In this document: positions 11,825-25,014 of the stretch, piece by piece
How positions within the stretch are numbered: the stretch's first letter is position 1
Layout of the letters: every line of letters begins with the position of its first letter
Assembly (NCBI GenBank): GCA_028673005.1
Contig: CM054118.1
Coordinates: 9,137,082-9,201,081 of the forward strand
DNA length: 64,000 nt
Origin: Tanypteryx hageni
Lineage: Eukaryota; Arthropoda; Insecta; Odonata; Petaluridae
Reading direction: 5' to 3'
Made by a program: the position numbers and the translations under genes
Notes under the pieces: generated by a model
Database searches by the model: none
What the model saw: only the letters and a program-made list of their open reading frames with translations
What the model was told of the DNA's origin: nothing

Positions 11825-12067
11825 TATTCAATTCTGTGATTTATATAGGCAATAACTTAGACTAGATTAATCTTTCTATTCTAATTGGGATACAACAATA
11901 ACAAAGTCGAAAAAATTACTGAAGGAATGAAGTGCTTACAGAAATTGGAGGTTATAACATTGCCGTTTTAGGTGGAGTGCAATAAGGAGTGTTAGTGCAG
12001 TCACTGCTACCACAAGTATTTTGCATGTCTTTTCACAGGGGGCTTGACGGCAAGTTTTTCAGCCTGC

Positions 12068-12840
12068 TCAAAGATGTCTAAGGAAGTTTGAACTGCTATA
12101 GCAACTATACATGTTGGTTATTTCTTGATTTACAGAAGCACTGCGCTCATGGTTTGGATCATTCTCCTCAAACAAGGCCATGGCACTTTCCAAATATTTG
12201 AATGTCTCACTCAACACTTTGGTTGTTAACACTTTATGAGGGGCAGTCTTTTCAACAGATTGCACTTCTAATTTATCATGAACTTAATCATTTTCCAATT
12301 GGAGAAGGTCTTCATTGGACAGTTTCTCAGAATGTGATTCCAATAACTCATCAACATCCCCTTTTTCAATGTTTATGTTGGGTTTTATGCTCATTTATTT
12401 CTACAACATTTTCAGTCACCTCAGCAACAGTCTCAAGTTGTGGGCGTCAGGAGCAAAATGAGGACACAGTTTTCTCCACACATCACTCAAATTGGATTGT
12501 TTCACCTCATTCCTGGAGTCTCCAATGTTTTTCACTGCACGGTAGATGTTAAAGCCCTTCCAAAACTCTCTAAGAATTTGACCACCATTATTAACATCAG
12601 CTGCCCTGCCCTTGTTAGAGTGCAAGTCACCAAGGTGAACTGGGTGGCCAGGTGCATTGTCGAGGATTAACAATGCTCTGAATGAAAGATTATTTTCATA
12701 GCAATAATTCTTGATAGCTGGTACAAAGCGATGGCTAAACCAGTTTGCAAAAATGATTCCAGTTACCCAAGCCTTAGTGTTGGATTTTCAAATGACCAGA
12801 AGGGATCCCTTTGAATGACCCTTGAGAGCCCTAGGGTTTT
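12068..12840 (-). pseudogene. Tigger (TIGD1-like) transposase C-terminal remnant
   Basis: Minus-strand peptides in order are KSNTKAWVTGIIFANWF, then LLILDNAPGHPVHL (second catalytic Asp of the pogo DDE domain), then FWKGFNIYRAVKNIGDS and SDVWRKLCPHF, and finally a C-terminal coil containing SAMALFEENDPNHERS. Order and wording match TIGD1/Tigger transposases of the pogo group. The segment with the third catalytic Asp (usually in an LQPxDQGV context) is deleted between DNAPGHP and FWKGF, and several frameshifts are present. No terminal repeats were assigned. Confidence 0.75.
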
Positions 12841-12892
12841 CCAAATGATACACAGAATATTAGTAATGATGAAATGTCTGTCTGAAAAATGA

Positions 12893-15235
12893 ATGTTTTT
12901 TCAAGGTGGTATGAAATGCTTGCAGTATGCAAGCACCAACTACTAGTAACATATATATAACATATAGGAGGATCAGGGGCGCACCCAGGATTTTCTCTTG
13001 GGGAGGGGGGGGCTCAACCATAACAAAATATATCCCACCGAACATATCTAATACTTTACGTTTTAATTTGAGATAAAAACGTAGCGATTCTCGGATAGAG
13101 AATAGGGGATATTCATTAAAGAAAAGAAATGCGATTCTATTCACTAGTAACATAAATATAGGAAACATTCCATTTTGTGAAATAATTAACTTTACTTACC
13201 AAATGCTGTAAATTCGTCGCCGTTGAAACTTCAGGAAAATAAGGATAATAAGATGAAACACTCGAAACTTATGGTAACAAACGTCCCGAAATTCAGATTT
13301 CACTCCTCAAAAAAGAAAACTATCCGGAAGCAAGAGGATATGGTGAGCATAACCGGTAAATTGACATTTTATTATAAAGGTAACTTATTGTCAACTTTTA
13401 TGATTTCTAACGAATTATCTTGCACTCAGAATACACAAAACAGACACACTCACTAATGCAGTTGCTTTGAGGAGAGACAATGTGAAACTGACACTCAAAA
13501 ATGCGTTCCTTTCTCAAAATGAGCTTTAACGTTCTTAGAAAAACCTTTCCTCGAATTTCCTCTTTGCGTCGTTCGCATATGTTCTCTCCATCTGGAAGCT
13601 ATTAGGGATCCAGGGTCACTTGCCTTTACCCTTCACATGGACCCATGGAGGACAAAAGAAGGCTGAAATGACCACTTGCTTCAATGCCGGTTGCCTTCTT
13701 GTCACTATATCGTTGGTGTAGGGAACAACTATCATGAAGTTAGAAAAATGGATGCAAAAAAAATGAAAAGAAGTCTTACTTCGGCAAGCTGCATAGGAAA
13801 ACGGCTGAAATTTACCGATGACAACATTTCCTTAATGATTGACATTGTGAAGAATTTCTCGAGAATATAATTAGAAATCTTACGAAAAACCAGCAGATTT
13901 ACTTACAAATAGTACAGCCTTTCTGGTTAATAATAAAGCCCTAGCATGAACATGCAGATTTTTGGGGGGGGGGGCTAAAGCCCGTCAGCCCCCCCCCCCC
14001 CCCCTGGGTGCGCCCCTGAGGAGGATACTAATGTCCAGCCCAAACTGCAAAAGCTAGAGAGCTGAAAGTTTTAGGTTTTGTAGATATGATGGAGAAACTT
14101 TCAGATAAAATGAGACTTCTTACCTAAGTGACATGAGTTCGACTCCATAAATTCCGAAAATTGCGTTTTTTCCCATAAGAAAAGCATTGCGCCATTTTTG
14201 TAAATTAATTATGGGCACTTGCCGGTAAGCTAGAAAAATGAAATTTTCAGTGTTGGTAGATGGCCGCAATATATATTAGGAAATTATGTCACTTTTGCTT
14301 ACAATGTCTTGGGTTCGACTCCAGAGACCCCGGAATGTCTCCCATAAGTTAGCATGAGAAAACGTAATCCAGTGTGTAGACCAATCTAATAAGTTTAGTA
14401 AGCTGAAATTTTGCAAGATTATAGAATTTTTCTCATAACCAACTATAAAAATTAAATATTTTAAAATTGTTAATTTTTAGGGGATGTTTTAACCCCATTT
14501 GAACGTTAAAGTTGAATAATTTTTATCTTGAAAATTATATGCTGTAGGTTCGAGTTTTTGAAATCATTTTGTAGAAAATTATACATGGAAAAAAATAAAA
14601 TTTTGAAAAAGTTCAAAAATTCGACCGCTAAAAATTCGCAATTGTTTAAACACATTTTTGAGGTTTTGTATTATCGAATGTGCTACAAAGCTGAAATTTT
14701 TTTACTGGTAGATTTTGTGAAAAAACGAAATAAAAAATTTTGATATTTTAATTTCTTTGGCTGTTATAATATTAGTTTAAACTAATAGATAAATGTTTAG
14801 GTACTTAGGGGCAAGCTAGGAAGCTGAAATTTTAAAGTTAAGTAGAGCTCAGTGCATTTAAACTAACAAACATTTGAAAAGCTCCAACAAAGTGTTATTG
14901 CGGCCGTATTAAACTTTTGAAATTTAAACAATTAAATAAATATTATTTCACTTCTAGATGTGCTACAACTTCAAATTTGACAAAATGGGTGGAATTACAA
15001 CCTTACATTGGATCAAGTATAATATTCTTAAAATTGCAAATTTAAGGCATTTAAGTTAAAAAAATATTTCTAATAATGCTATATCTCTCTGAAATATTAA
15101 TGTTTATCAGGGTCAGATGAAATGCTTGCAGAATGCAAGCACCAACTACTTGTATGTTATATCCTCCTCTGTAAGGAACATCTATATATAATGTAGTAGT
15201 ATAGTAGTTGGTGCTTGTATCCATCCGGCAGGTGA
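12893..15235. repeat. Dispersed repeat family X, copy 1 (interrupted by a hAT element)
   Basis: A near-identical module reading ATGAAATGCTTGCAG then ATGCAAGCACCAACTACT occurs at both edges (about 12908-12945 and 15117-15154), and an inverted partial copy at about 15199-15215. The same module and interior recur inverted at 48.14-48.76 kb. The interior holds short units with a tRNA B-box-like GGTTCGACTCC (near 14135 and 14313). No coding sequence was recognised. The class is unknown. Confidence 0.55.
12974..14018. mobile_element. Non-autonomous hAT element (1045 bp) with perfect 8-bp TSD
   Basis: The termini CAGGGGCGCACCCAGG are matched inverted at the right end (CCTGGGTGCGCCCCTG). AGGAGGAT is duplicated at 12966-12973 and 14019-14026, the 8-bp duplication expected of hAT. 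G- and C-homopolymers lie just inside the right end. No transposase is recognisable. It is inserted in repeat X, so it is younger than that copy. Confidence 0.88.
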
Positions 15236-15275
15236 AAGACCTGGGTTCGATTCTTGGTCATGGCAGATTTTTTTC
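15190..15275 (+). repeat. tRNA-like (SINE-type) segment with B box
   Basis: Contains GGGTTCGATTCTTGG (B-box-like, near 15243) followed by GGCAGATTTTTTTC. Closely related segments occur at 52840-52895 (plus) and about 47975-48060 (minus). It does not fold as an intact tRNA by eye, so I call it a SINE-type relic rather than a tRNA gene. Confidence 0.4.
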
Positions 15276-15279
15276 TCCT

Positions 15280-15956
15280 CTCGCAATTGTAATTTTTTTA
15301 TAAAACCTTTTGTTGTTCTGATCGAAAATAAAACTCATATTGAATCAAACTGAAGAATGATAAGTTTCGAAATTTCTTTATTGGACAAATATACATGCTA
15401 ACAACATAGTTTTTAAGATATACGTCGCAACAACTTGCAGCGCTCCAACCCAATTCTCACAGTGTTGCTTGGCGATCCGTTGCCCTGGTGCCAGTGAAGT
15501 CATCATTTTACACGTGGATGTTCACGCACATAGCCGCACGATGCTAGTTCTCAAAGCCGCCACTACTCTGCTACCTGAAACAGAAAAATGACACTTAATA
15601 ATTTCGTTCCATATTCTCTTGAAATTTCTGGATTGTTTTTTGAACGAACTCCACTCTGCCCACTCTGAGCTGACAGTTTTGCATCATTTTAAACCTCCTG
15701 CTTGATCCTAATTCTATGCTGATTAAGGTGATTTCACAAGAACTTAATTTAAATATATTTTCGAACTTCTACCTAAAACAAAAAAGTAATTTATAGGATA
15801 TGCTGACTCGAAAACCAAAACATAGTCAATGGAGTGTAATAGCTAACTTGGAAAAATCACGCCAGGACCATGCAATTCAAACACTTCACATTTTCACCAG
15901 TTACTATATATTTTTTGGACTGAATCGATAACACATGTAAACTGGTGACATACACC
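15280..15956. other. Gene-free stretch
   Basis: No coding similarity or complete repeat boundary seen. Confidence 0.4.
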
Positions 15957-16275
15957 CAGGGCCGGCTTCAGACTTTCGGCTGCCCTGAGGCGGGAAATCT
16001 TTGGCCGCCCACCCTCCCCTCCCTCCCACCCTCATGTTCCGTGTTGATCAGTTCACACTTTGTTACCTTATAAATATTTAAAATTACCACACAATATATG
16101 CCAATTTTAACCTTAAATACTCAATTAATAAACAAATATTAAACAAAAGTATTAATGTATAAGAAATAACATTAATATTATGTATATATATAAATATGCC
16201 ATCATATATTATTACAGGTAATATTACAAGCATTTAAATAAAGTACCGAAAAATAAAACTCATCTTTCATTTTAT

Positions 16276-18813
16276 TTATTTAAAAAACATTCTTCGACAT
16301 TTTATGGCTGCAAAGTCGTCAATTATGTCTTCATATTTCAAAGACTCCATAATGTCACTTTCTATGGACATAAATGATAGACCAGTTAAACGGTCGTCAG
16401 ACATTGTTATACGTAAATAATTTTTTATAATTTTTAACTTAGAAAATGACCTTTATGCTGTTGCCACTGTCAAAGGTAGAGTTAGCAATATTCTAATGGC
16501 TATGAAGATATTGGGATAAACAGCAGTTAAGTTGTTTTGGTGAATGAAATTCAATATATCTAGCGGTAATGATTCTGGGGTGACTTGTTTCACTACAACA
16601 TTTAATTCTTCACTCATATCTTGAGCGTCTATGTCACTTTCTTCACCAACACTTAGTATAGTCTGCAAATTTTTACAGTGAATTAAAACTGTTTTCTTGT
16701 CCATGTTTTTCAATTCACTTAAGTCATACAAGAAACTAAAATATTTACTGAGCTGGAACTTCTCCTTTATTGAAGAAGTTGTTTGATCCAATACAAAATA
16801 ATAAAAATTTACTCAGAAGTTTTCTTGAGGATCTAGTAAACTTTCAGCAATGTGCACACATTCAAAATTGCTATTCCTCCTTCGTGGCCGAATTTCTGTC
16901 TCTCGCATAAATTTCGTTTCTGCCTCTAATTCTGTTGCCAGTTCTCGAACATCTATAATCATTTTATTGAACCCTATTTCTGATTTACTATCTTTGAAAT
17001 ATGCTGTAATCTGCTCAAGAGAATTTACTGAGGCCTTCAAATCAATGGATGGACTTTGATAAAATTTACTAACGCCATTTATCTTAAACAGAATATCGTA
17101 CTAAATAACCAGCGAACAGAGAAATTTGAATTTTTTTATTTTTTGTGCTAAATACTTGGCCTCATTTCTGGAGGCAGAATCTCATGAAGCATCATTCAGT
17201 ATCTCAAAGAGAGAGTCATAAACTTCTCCAATTTGATACCTTAATGGCTTTAAGACATTGATACGGCTTTCCCATCGGGTATCACTCAACGGTTTTGTTC
17301 ATTTTGGGAACATGCTTTGTTAGTACTTCCCACTGTTTAGTAGAAGCAGAGAAAAAACTATAATTCTTGCTCTAGAGAAAAAAAAACCAGTTACTTCGCA
17401 TGATACTTTTACAGCATCGCTGACTACTAAATTTAGAGAATGAGCACAACAAGGAATAAAGAATGCCCTGGGGTTTAGATTTTGTATCCTTGACTGGACA
17501 CCCGAGTGCTTACCTCGCATGTTAGATGCATTATCGTATCCTTGGCCTCTCATATCTTTTAACGGCAATTTTATCTTACGTAGTTCCTCTAATAAAAAAA
17601 TCCGTTAATCCTTCCCCAGTTGTGTCCTGAATTGGAAAGAAACCTAGGAAACGTTCATGAATTTTTACACTTTCACCTTCATGAAATGCAATAAACCGAA
17701 TAACAATTGATATTTGTTCTCGGTGGCTTTTATCGGGTGTGCAATCCAATAATACTGAATAATATTTAGCCTTAAGGACCATATTTATGATATTTTGTTT
17801 AATGCACTGAGAAATCAATTCTATAAGCTCATTCTGTATGTTTTTTCCCAAATAATGGGCTTGCAGTTTATTTTTTTCTGACATACTCTTCTGTTTTTGA
17901 ATTCTCCTCAAGTGTCCTCACCGTCAAATTTTGCTACCATTTCAATTAACTTTAAAAAATTTCCATTGTTTGGATCATATAATTCATCAGAATCTCCTTG
18001 AAATGCTAAACATTGCTTGGCAAGATATTTCACTATTTCCACAACCCATTTCAGAACTTAATACCAATGTTGTTTTTCACTTTCCCAAAGACACTGCTGA
18101 ACGGAATCGATTGTCTTGTGATTTTTAGTTCTTTTGAGAATTTCTACCCAGTCATCGTACGTCAACAAATGTGTTCTACTTGTTTCGTGTTGTTTCAGAA
18201 CTCTGGATATATTTTTCCAATTTGAAAAGCCTGTTTCCCCAGATAGACTACTGTCAGAATTTCTAAATAGTTTGCAGCAAAAGCAATAAATTGAATTTCG
18301 TATTACTGAGTACACTAACCGATCTCTATGCATTTTCTCACCATTTAACAACAACCTTTTGTAATTTTTAATAGTAAAAGATCTTCCTTCGGTATTTTTT
18401 GGAAAACTAAAATTTTGAAGCTGAACTGGCCCCATTGCGACTATATAGTCAAAAACACTACTTGAAATTACACTAGGCCACGAAGCAGGATCACCAGCAC
18501 GTTTGAGCAAGTTTAATTCTTCGCTTAATGTTTCATGTAACTGTTCATTCTGAATAGTACTGTCACTGTTTTGGGTTTCCGTGGAACAACCTTCATCACA
18601 CGATACTGTTACTGCTGTAATTTCTTCCTTACTTGTGCCCGCATCTTCATCATAAGCTTGTTGCTGGCAGATATAATCGCCAACTATGTAGGTGTCCCTG
18701 CTTTTAATATACTTCGTCAGTCCACTGCAATTGCTTCGAAGAATTACCTCTTCTGCGTTTTTACGCTTCCGGTACTGAGCTCCTGAGAGGCGTTTCTTTT
18801 TCCGATCAGCCAT
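16276..18813 (-). pseudogene. hAT transposase, ZMYM/DUF4371 type, inactivated
   Basis: It starts MADRKKKRLSGAQYRKRK at 18813. A TTF/BED-like zinc-binding block follows (KNYKRLLLNGEKMHRDR, SIYCFCCKLFR), then the DUF4371 RNase-H-like core (SVLLDCTPDKSHREQIS, MRGQGYDNASNMRGKHSG, PCCAHSLNLVVSDA). The C-terminal hATC motif is RSFSKLKIIKNYLR, with TMSDDRLTGLSFMSIES. Defects include a nonsense codon at 18058-18060 with homologous sequence continuing in frame, frameshifts near 17.9, 17.57 and 17.3 kb, and a stop replacing the Glu before RSFSKLK (about 16453). It cannot make a full enzyme but could supply sequence evidence for the family. Confidence 0.85.
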
Positions 18814-20633
18814 TTTTAATGGGTCAATATTCTACCTTTAAAAGAAGTTATATGCTAACTTTAATTATTTATAATTTGAAAATGATAACAATTCTAATTT
18901 TATATTAAACAAAATTCGGATCAACTTCAAAATTTGCCCGACGAGGAGAAATTTGAAGTTGATAGATTCGAAAAAAATTAAAATGTTAATGAATAATTTT
19001 GAAGATGAATTAGGAATAATATTAAAAAATGGTTAATATTAAAGCTCAATACCTAATGTATATGGATATTATAATATATTCTTTCAGATATTTACATTAA
19101 AATAAAGCGATCAAGTTGAAAGTATTTAAAAAATTGATGGTTTGAAATGGATATATAAATAATGGAAGATGTAAAATGTACCGAAAAACTATTTAAATAG
19201 AAAAAGTTATATATTAGAGAGAAAAAGTGTAGATTAAAAAAAATATTAAAGGATTTATTTATATTACAAGGGATTAACTAATAATGATAGCTTGAATAAG
19301 ATTTTTATTTTTGCAGATGAATTTATGTAACTTGAGAATAAAAAAGATCCTTGCTATAAAAGTTTATTGAAATTGTTGCGATTCAATAAATTCTTTTATA
19401 TTATTATTACCGATGTTTTTAATCGCATTGTCTATACCTATATTTTTGCCAAATAAATTTTTAATTTGGAGATTCAACATAGAACTCTTGGATTAAACGG
19501 AATTTTTAAGTATTATAAATAATTAAAAAATTTCGGGGTGGATTTTGAAGATGATCGATCTCCGGGGCGAATTTTGATGTTGATCCCAAAATTCATTAAT
19601 TTACGAACTTCCATTAAATAACAATATTTGGAGGAAACCACATATTTTAATTTACAGTGGATTCGTATTCACCCAATGGATCAAAACTGAATAAGAGAGA
19701 CAAACAGAGAGAAGGAAATATAATCTTATTTTTCCAGTGAAAAAATTAAAATCTCGTGTAAGTTAATGTTCCTATGAACATATTTAACACTCAGTAAATA
19801 AAATATATCAAACTATCAAATTGCGTACTATTACAAAAAAAAGGTAAATACATCACGCCACAAAAAACAGGCCGGAATATGTAAATCTCATTTTGAAATG
19901 AAGCTATAAAAATGAAAGTTTTTAAATGTATACATATAAAACTAATTGTTGAATTTAATAGAACATGAAATGTTGGCAATATGTTGAACTATTTCTCAAA
20001 ATAAAATCTTCGCTAATGTTAAAATGTGAAATGCAGTTTAGATATTTTTACGAGTTGAATTAAATCGGGTGCAACAGTGCAATCCAACAATTCGAACAGC
20101 AGTGGTGGCATTACGTTAAAATGAGATGAAACGCAAAACTAATAGAGAGGTCAGATTTAAGCCATTCCGAATTGGAGACGCTAAGAATAAGACACTCGAT
20201 TGAAATTTCTGTAGAAAATATGCGTCCCACGTTTGTCAATTCTATCATTTAAATAAAGTTAAAAAGAAACAATTCATTCATCGAGAATTCTTAAGTTATG
20301 ATCAAAGGCACAGCAACTAATAGTAATATTCATATAAGACAAAGTGAAATTCACTATTTTGATATCAATGATTGACCTGAAAATTTGAAATTTTCTCACT
20401 TATTAAATTAACCTAAGTTTGTGAAAATCTTAACAGGAAAAAAGAACTTGCTATCTTGAGTAGGGGGGAAGAGAGTCTTCGAATTCATTGTACAATAATG
20501 GAAAGATACTAAATAAAAGTAATGATTATTATCTAAGTGCTAGATAGACGAATAACATCCAACAAGAAAAGGATAATATGTTAAAAATTTTAATCTTACT
20601 AAATTCGAATAATCAAGAAATAGAAAAGTTATT

Positions 20634-21011
20634 AAGCCTGACTATAACTTAACTACTTAACTATAAGAATTCACTTTCGATATAAGAATTATATAAGAAT
20701 TAAACTCACATCTTCCACCTTTGTGGAAATATTTTCAAGCCCGACTATAACTTAACTACTCAACTATAAGAATTCACTTTCGATATAAGAATTATATAAG
20801 AATTAAACTCACATCTTCCACCTTTGTGGAAATATTATCAAGCCCGACTATAACTTAACTACTCAACTATAAGAATTCACTTTCGATATAAGAATTAAAC
20901 TCACATCTTCCACCTTTGTGGAAATATTATCAAGCCCGACTATAACTTAACTACTCAACTATAAGAATTCACTTTCGATATAAGAATTAAACTCACATCT
21001 TCCACCTTTGT
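20634..21011. repeat. Minisatellite, four copies of a ~103-bp unit
   Basis: Units begin at 20634, 20737, 20840 and 20932. The first two periods are 103 bp; the third unit lacks an 11-bp TATATAAGAAT segment (92 bp). Each unit reads AAGCC(C/T)GACTATAAC and ends in CACATCTTCCACCTTTGTGG. It lies within the hAT element. Confidence 0.9.
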
Positions 21012-22442
21012 TTAGGAAACACATAAAGAAAAGCAAAGAAAAGGGATTAATTTAGTAGAAGAAGTAGTAGTAGAAGAATTCATGGGAGTTGCTCGGCAAC
21101 TGAGAGCAGCGATATTTATAGTCAGTCAGGACTTTCCAGTCATAAACACCGGTAGCATTTCCTCACAACAAAGGGTTTAGCAAAGGGTGGAGTGGGAAGT
21201 TTATCCGACAAAACGATCAGTCAAAATATTAAGGTTAGTGTATTTTTTCCAACTTTTGAGATTTTTACATTGAATGACTGAATTTGACTTACAAGTTATT
21301 ATAGGAATCCGTAACGTTAGGGGTCATTATGGCACGGCAAAAATGCCGACATCGGATAGCATTAATAAGAATTATTATTCCAAGAAATGTCACAATACAT
21401 TGCGAAATAATTGAAGTAAATCTCTCGAAATAAATCAGATTACTAAAATAATAGTTCAATATGAATATAAACAGTAACAATTCATTAAATTCAAACTAAC
21501 CTCTCCTTTGGAAGACGATACGCTGACGGAAGATGTACCACGTAGTGATGAGAGAAGATCTGGATTGTTAGGATATCCTTCTACCAAAATTAAAATAGTT
21601 TTCTAAAACAAAATCCCAAAAGCGAAACCGAAGCAAGTAAAACCAAATGATTAAAATACTAACCAGTTCTATTAGTTTTACGCAAAATGCACATTGTCAC
21701 TGAAAAAATGCGATATGACTCTTTCTCGCTCTCTTTGCGATGTTACTTCTTCCACAAACGAAGAAAATCTGAGGGTCTACAAGTAATACCTTTTTCGAGA
21801 GATTTTGAGAGGTAATGGAGAGAGGGTGAAGAGACCCATGTGTGAAACATGTGTCAAGTTTTCTTGAGAATTTTCGTACAGAAAGAAGCCGTCAAAGACC
21901 TGGTGGTTCCTGTCCTCCAATTATTACTTTCCTTTAAAAACATTCGAAAGAGTGCTATAAAACATTTTCTCTACTCTCGTGCAGATCGCGCCATTTCTTG
22001 GGTTCTCAGAGAGTGGAAAGGGATCAGGGAGGACTCATGTCCTTTTAGGTCACATATGTCGATGGGACCGATGTGAAAAATTTTCCCCCACTTTCTTGAA
22101 AACATCCCTTTTTCCCTTCACCCTCGGAGACAAAGGAGACGGCAAGTTCGTAAAAACTATCTCGTGGATCCGACCCGCACATCTGCCATCCCTGCATTTT
22201 GATGTTGAAGACTATGGAAATGCAAAAGTAAAGGGAATACAGAGGGCGCTGCCATTGTTTCCCGTTATTCTTCCTTCAATTTTTCCAAATGTGGCTCCTT
22301 GAGCTGGGTGGCCGCTCTTGCTGCAAGACCGAACTTGCCGAGGAAGGAGTCATTATGTGACCACAAACGGAATGAGGCCGCCTCCTTGAGTGTGCGCCCT
22401 GAGGCGACTGCCTCACTTGCTTACCGTCTGAAGCCGGCACTG

Positions 22443-23488
22443 CATACAGCAATACCTGGAAGTGTTGCTGATTATATCAGCCTAACAAACAGCGTTGAAT
22501 GTGACGTTGTGTTGTGTAAATTAAATTCCATATCTAGATATGGTCAAACGAAAAAGTTTTATGTCTTACAGAAACTTTTTGTCCATGTTTTCTCCGTGAG
22601 ATGTAACATCCGCATGAATTAATAACGTCTCCATTTATATCTACAGCTCTGCGATATTTAAATAGTTATAATTAAGTGATAAACTCGATATTTTAAATAA
22701 ATTACAGCCAGATCAATGAAGGTTATTTATATCAAATGTAGACCGAGCTGAAATTGTAAAGCGTTTGCATATTAAAATCGTGTCCGAAAGTTCCAAGCCA
22801 CTAATATTAACTAGAAGTTGACGGTCGATAAAACGACTGGTTGGTTAGATTATATATTGTCTTGGTATGAAACCTTCTGCCACATTGCCAAGAAGCTTAG
22901 CGAGAGCAAGGTTTTTTCCCTTCTACTTCCTTCCTCCCCCTCTCTCACGTATTTCTTATTTATTTATTAAGAATTATCCAAAAACAGCCAGGTTTGGCCT
23001 TTTACATCGGATATTGTAACAAATTGTTAACAGTAACGAACAACTATAACAACAATGAGAAATGAAATGAAGTATTAGATGAAATGATGATGGAAATGGG
23101 CCGAGAAGGACTACTGGTTAGTTTCTCGTTATTACGGAGGTGTATGAGGGAAGTGATGAAAACAGGTCGAGGGAGGAATTGAGTGACGATCAAGAGTTGA
23201 AGGATTGAGGGATGCGGTAAAACATGTATCTTTGGGATATGGAGAGGCGAAATTTGGGTTGATAAAGGAGTCTGGAGTTGCGGGTAAGGTGGGGAGGTAC
23301 CCTAAGAGAAAAAAAAGGAGGTGACGTTTGATCTGCAGCGGCCGTTCATAGCGAGGTAGAGAAATTTCAAATCTGCAATTTTGCGTCTGAGGGGGAGAGG
23401 GGTTAAACGGAGGGTAGAAAAAAATTCGTCTCGCGTTAAGATGCGGAAATTTCATTCATTCAAAGCACGCACTCCTTAATGTATATAG
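22443..23488. other. Gene-free stretch
   Basis: Nothing recognisable. A T/A-rich TATTTATTTATTAAG run is near 22955 and a purine-rich segment at about 23100-23420. No supported gene. Confidence 0.4.
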
Positions 23489-23785
23489 CAGACATGGCCA
23501 AAGTGCGGCTCATTTGTACCCAATGTGCGGCTCGCGGGGAAATGCTTTCCATCTTTTTCCTGAATCAATTTCATCTTAACTTCCCGAAGGCATGTTTAAA
23601 TATGCGCCGAATCTATGGAACTTAATTTTCGGAGTCGTTAAAGAATAAACAAGCTTTTTGCTAATTTCTTATCTTAGTTTTTTTTGTTGTATTTTCAACC
23701 ATCACAGCTCTCGCTCAAGTTCGGCTGGTAATATTTATGAGGATGCTATATGCGGCTCGCAGACTCAAATGTCTGGCCACCCCTG
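23489..23785. mobile_element. hAT MITE (297 bp)
   Basis: Ends CAGACATGGCCAAAGTGCGG and, read inward from the right, CAGGGGTGGCCAGACATTTG, with GCGGCTCGC near both ends. The 8-bp duplication GTATATAG is perfect (23481-23488 and 23786-23793). Non-coding. Confidence 0.8.
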
Positions 23786-23793
23786 GTATATAG

Positions 23794-25014
23794 CACGGTA
23801 CAGGTAACCCTAGATCAACACAGTGGTTTGGTCCTGCGAAAACACCGTGTAATTCTAAACCGTGATAAAGACCTCATTTAAAACAGGAGGTTAGGTTCCA
23901 AAAAATCAAACAAATAAAGATGATTACGATCATTTCGAAAAATATATTTCTTAAATAAATGCACAGTAAAAAATAACAAAAAGCAAATCTCTAATTATTA
24001 TGTGTTATAAAGTAACAATGACAATCACGACTTCCAAAGATAATCACTAATAAAAAATAATACACACCAAGGTCACTTACTTTGACATGATATTTTATGC
24101 TGAAATTAAGAAAAATTGTAAAAATCGAGTTATCGACTTAAAGACCTATGCTCTTCTGCAAATTAAAATTAGAAAGAACTTCGGATCTAGACCGTTTTAA
24201 AAAATAAATAACGAGATTGTATTGACGCCTCGGAACCTAGACAAAATCCGAGGACAGGGGAGGGAGGGGGGGAATCGCTACAGTTCGGCAATTGTATTAA
24301 TTGGCAGATATGCGATGCCGGAGTTATTATACCGTTGTAAAATAAAGCGATATAATTGATTGTAGGACTGGACCGTTGCATATATGTCCCGCGAGGTGGG
24401 TTCTCTTCGACAGGGTCGTGGGAAGTTACGAGGATGACATTTTTATGCTCCGGAATTTGAGTAATTGTGAGGGTGAAGTTAGTAATTCGAAGCAACCTTA
24501 AGCTTGGATCACACGAAGCTAGTTCGCTCACATGCTGAGGAGCTCGTGAACTCGCGTGAGAATGCAGCATACGTGATAGTGTCCATGCGATGTTAGGACG
24601 CGAATAACGTTAGTTGAAATGGATCTTTTGGTGAGCGATTGTGTGCCGATTAATAGCCCAAGAGTTGATCGAAAAAATAAAATACAGGAGTTAAAATCTG
24701 AAGATCGTGTCTTATAAGATTTTTTTAGACTGAATGACAAGAAGTGTGGTTTATTATTGAAAAAGGTTGAACCATTAAACCAAAAACAACGGACATGACT
24801 TATTTGATTTTGTTAGCAGAATTAACGCCAGCAACTCTGAATTCTTTCATTAAGAAATCTTAGTTCACATAACAATGCAAGTTATTGCAAGCTGAAAGCT
24901 TTAGTTGGTGAAGATAGAATTTACATACTTATACGAATGGCACATATGGTATGGGAGAGAAATGGACTGGTTAGGTCGGTAGGCGACAGGATGGGTTCAT
25001 GTTGGGGGTAGTGA
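23794..25014. other. Gene-free stretch
   Basis: Starts with a possible transposon end (TACAGGTAACCCTAGATC, near 23809) whose partner I could not find. No coding similarity. Confidence 0.35.

Larger units (their letters stand above)
15957..22442 (-). mobile_element. Large hAT element (6.5 kb) carrying a decayed transposase
   Basis: The left end CAGGGCCGGCTTCAGAC mirrors the right end, CAGTGCCGGCTTCAGAC read inward. Both are followed by a GCCCTGAGGCG-type subterminal motif. The flanking octamers CATACACC (15949-15956) and CATACAGC (22443-22450) match at 7 of 8 positions, the hAT target size. The transposase lies at 16276-18813. The other 3.6 kb (18.8-22.4 kb) is non-coding and includes a minisatellite at 20634-21011. 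Confidence 0.85.

Noticed and set aside
14120..14345. tRNA genes suggested by GGTTCGACTCC motifs
   Set aside because: No cloverleaf, no A box at proper spacing; the motifs repeat within a dispersed element.
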